Shown: one piece after another, positions 5,436-6,150 of the stretch
How positions within the stretch are numbered: the first letter of the stretch is position 1
How the letters are laid out: the number at the start of each line of letters is the position of its first letter
Source of the DNA: Candidatus Aenigmatarchaeota archaeon
GTDB taxonomy: Archaea > Aenigmatarchaeota > Aenigmatarchaeia > QMZP01 > JACQNV01
Assembly (NCBI GenBank): GCA_016202865.1
Contig: JACQNV010000023.1
Span: 1-6,150, forward strand
Direction of reading: 5' to 3'
DNA length: 6,150 nucleotides
Program-made: the position numbers and the translations under genes
Notes under the pieces: generated by a model
The model's input: only the letters and a program-made list of their open reading frames with translations
Told to the model about the DNA's origin: nothing
Database searches by the model: none

Positions 5436-6068
5436 ATGGTCATTGAGAATTTGACAGGCTATATTACAGACACACTTAATCAGCTCTCAGTGGGCGGTGC
5501 AAGGACAACACTCGAACCACTGTTGATTTTTGTAATTGGGATGGTCATTTATTCTGTTATTATATTCAAGCTGTACAGGTTTATTTCCAGGCGTGACTTG
5601 TTTAGTCTGATTAAAGGCGGGAGACACACAAAACTGAAAAAGGTTGCATTTGGCCTGGAATATGTGTTTTTGTTTCCTATAATCGCATTTGTGTGGTTCT
5701 TTGTGATATCTGTTCTGCTATCCATGCTATCATCTGTTCTTGCCATAGGCAACATTTTCATGATATCCATGTCAATCCTTGCGACTATCAGAATAACATC
5801 ATACATTCATCAGGATTTATCATCAGAAATAGCGAAGCTGATACCTCTTGCTTTGCTTGGCGTGCTTCTGCTTGATATATCAACATTTTCAACAGAAACT
5901 GTGTTTAATATAGTTGAAAACCTTCCTTCTCAGGGAACCACACTGATCTACTATTTCGTCTTCATATTTGTGATAGAGATTGTTTTAAAGGTGCTGTTAT
6001 TTATAGGTAGGGCATTAAGCAAAGGTGGGGAAGAGACAAAATCGCCCAGAAAGCAGAAGAAAAAATAA
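5436..6068 (+). CDS. Multi-pass membrane protein of unknown function
   Basis: I do not recognise a family for these 210 residues. A short N-terminal region (1-26) is followed by hydrophobic segments near 27-47, 72-96, 98-118, 133-148 and 168-192, so four or five membrane passes. The loop at 48-70 is strongly basic (YRFISRR, then KGGRHTKLKK), and so is the tail at 193-210 (KSPRKQKKK). By the positive-inside rule both should be cytoplasmic, which implies an even number of passes between them; one weak segment, such as 133-148, may be re-entrant or lateral. A polar stretch, IRITSYIHQDLSSEIAK at 118-134, sits between hydrophobic parts and could line a pore or site (speculation). There is no signal-peptide cleavage pattern. 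It has its own TATA box and a leaderless start. The upstream gene is the receiver-like protein. Channel, transporter or scaffold cannot be told apart here. Confidence 0.75.
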   Translation: MVIENLTGYITDTLNQLSVGGARTTLEPLLIFVIGMVIYSVIIFKLYRFISRRDLFSLIKGGRHTKLKKVAFGLEYVFLFPIIAFVWFFVISVLLSMLSSVLAIGNIFMISMSILATIRITSYIHQDLSSEIAKLIPLALLGVLLLDISTFSTETVFNIVENLPSQGTTLIYYFVFIFVIEIVLKVLLFIGRALSKGGEETKSPRKQKKK

Positions 6069-6069
6069 T

Positions 6070-6150
6070 TTAGATATCCAATATAACCCTTGCAAACCAA
6101 CATGTTTTTGTTTTTTTCACTTCAAATCTATGCAAGGTCACGGCTTTGAC
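6070..6150 (-). CDS. Possible C-terminal end of a converging gene (edge fragment)
   Basis: On the minus strand one frame is open from the right edge for 26 codons and ends in TAA at 6072-6070, one base from the end of the membrane-protein gene. The other two minus frames carry stops within the first seven codons. The peptide ends KKTKTCWFARVILDI, which is plausible but not recognisable. Tight convergence fits the rest of the window, but 26 open codons can occur by chance, so this is a weak call. Confidence 0.3.
   Translation of the reverse strand, partial: VKAVTLHRFEVKKTKTCWFARVILDI
6105..6117 (+). terminator. Possible T-tract terminator of the membrane-protein gene
   Basis: TTTTTGTTTTTTT lies 37 bases after the stop of the plus-strand membrane-protein gene. 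Archaeal RNA polymerase commonly ends at T-tracts without a hairpin, and none is evident here. If a converging gene does end at 6070, the same tract encodes its Lys/Thr-rich KKTKT stretch, which is an alternative explanation. Confidence 0.4.

Noticed and set aside
5549..5875. Open frames of 85 codons (minus) and 60 codons (plus, another frame)
   Set aside because: Both lie within the membrane-protein gene, whose hydrophobic pattern is coherent; their residue patterns look like out-of-frame reading.

Overview
The window is an AT-rich, gene-dense stretch that most likely comes from an archaeon, possibly a small-genome DPANN-type lineage (inference; no rRNA or other taxonomic marker is present). 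The clue is how genes begin. Three starts (4946-, 4993+, 5436+) have no Shine-Dalgarno site but have a TATA-like box about 22-25 bases upstream, the archaeal leaderless arrangement. An internal operon gene (489-) uses GGAGGTG, a perfect match to the archaeal 16S tail. The genes run in short operons with gaps of a few bases or small overlaps.

Layout. (1) Bases 1-1745, minus strand: a two-gene operon. It holds a 419-residue orphan protein (486-1745), followed through an ATGA overlap by a nucleoside phosphorylase of the uridine phosphorylase type (1-489) that the left edge cuts off. (2) Bases 1746-1942: a divergent intergenic region with a good TATA box for the rightward genes. (3) Bases 1943-3515, plus strand: a C39-like papain-fold protein whose catalytic residues all appear replaced, then an aminoglycoside phosphotransferase-like (APH) kinase with a His in place of the metal-binding Asn. 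(4) Bases 3508-4946, minus strand: a CDP-alcohol phosphatidyltransferase followed 2 bases later by a short SDR-type epimerase/dehydratase. The SDR gene converges on the kinase gene, and both stop codons lie in one palindrome, TTAATTAA. (5) Bases 4947-4992: a compact divergent promoter whose single AT box is well placed for starts on both sides. (6) Bases 4993-6068, plus strand: a small protein resembling a degenerate CheY-type receiver domain, then a multi-pass membrane protein with its own leaderless promoter. (7) The right edge may hold the last 26 codons of a converging gene.

How the genes might work together. The phosphatidyltransferase and SDR genes form a plausible polar-lipid head-group unit in or at the membrane. 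The phosphorylase belongs to nucleoside salvage and degradation, and its orphan partner is translationally coupled to it. The pseudo-C39/kinase pair is the least conventional unit: an apparently dead peptidase fold co-transcribed with a small-molecule-kinase fold. No CRISPR array, insertion sequence, tRNA, rRNA or riboswitch was seen. Apart from the genes there is no gap longer than about 200 bases.
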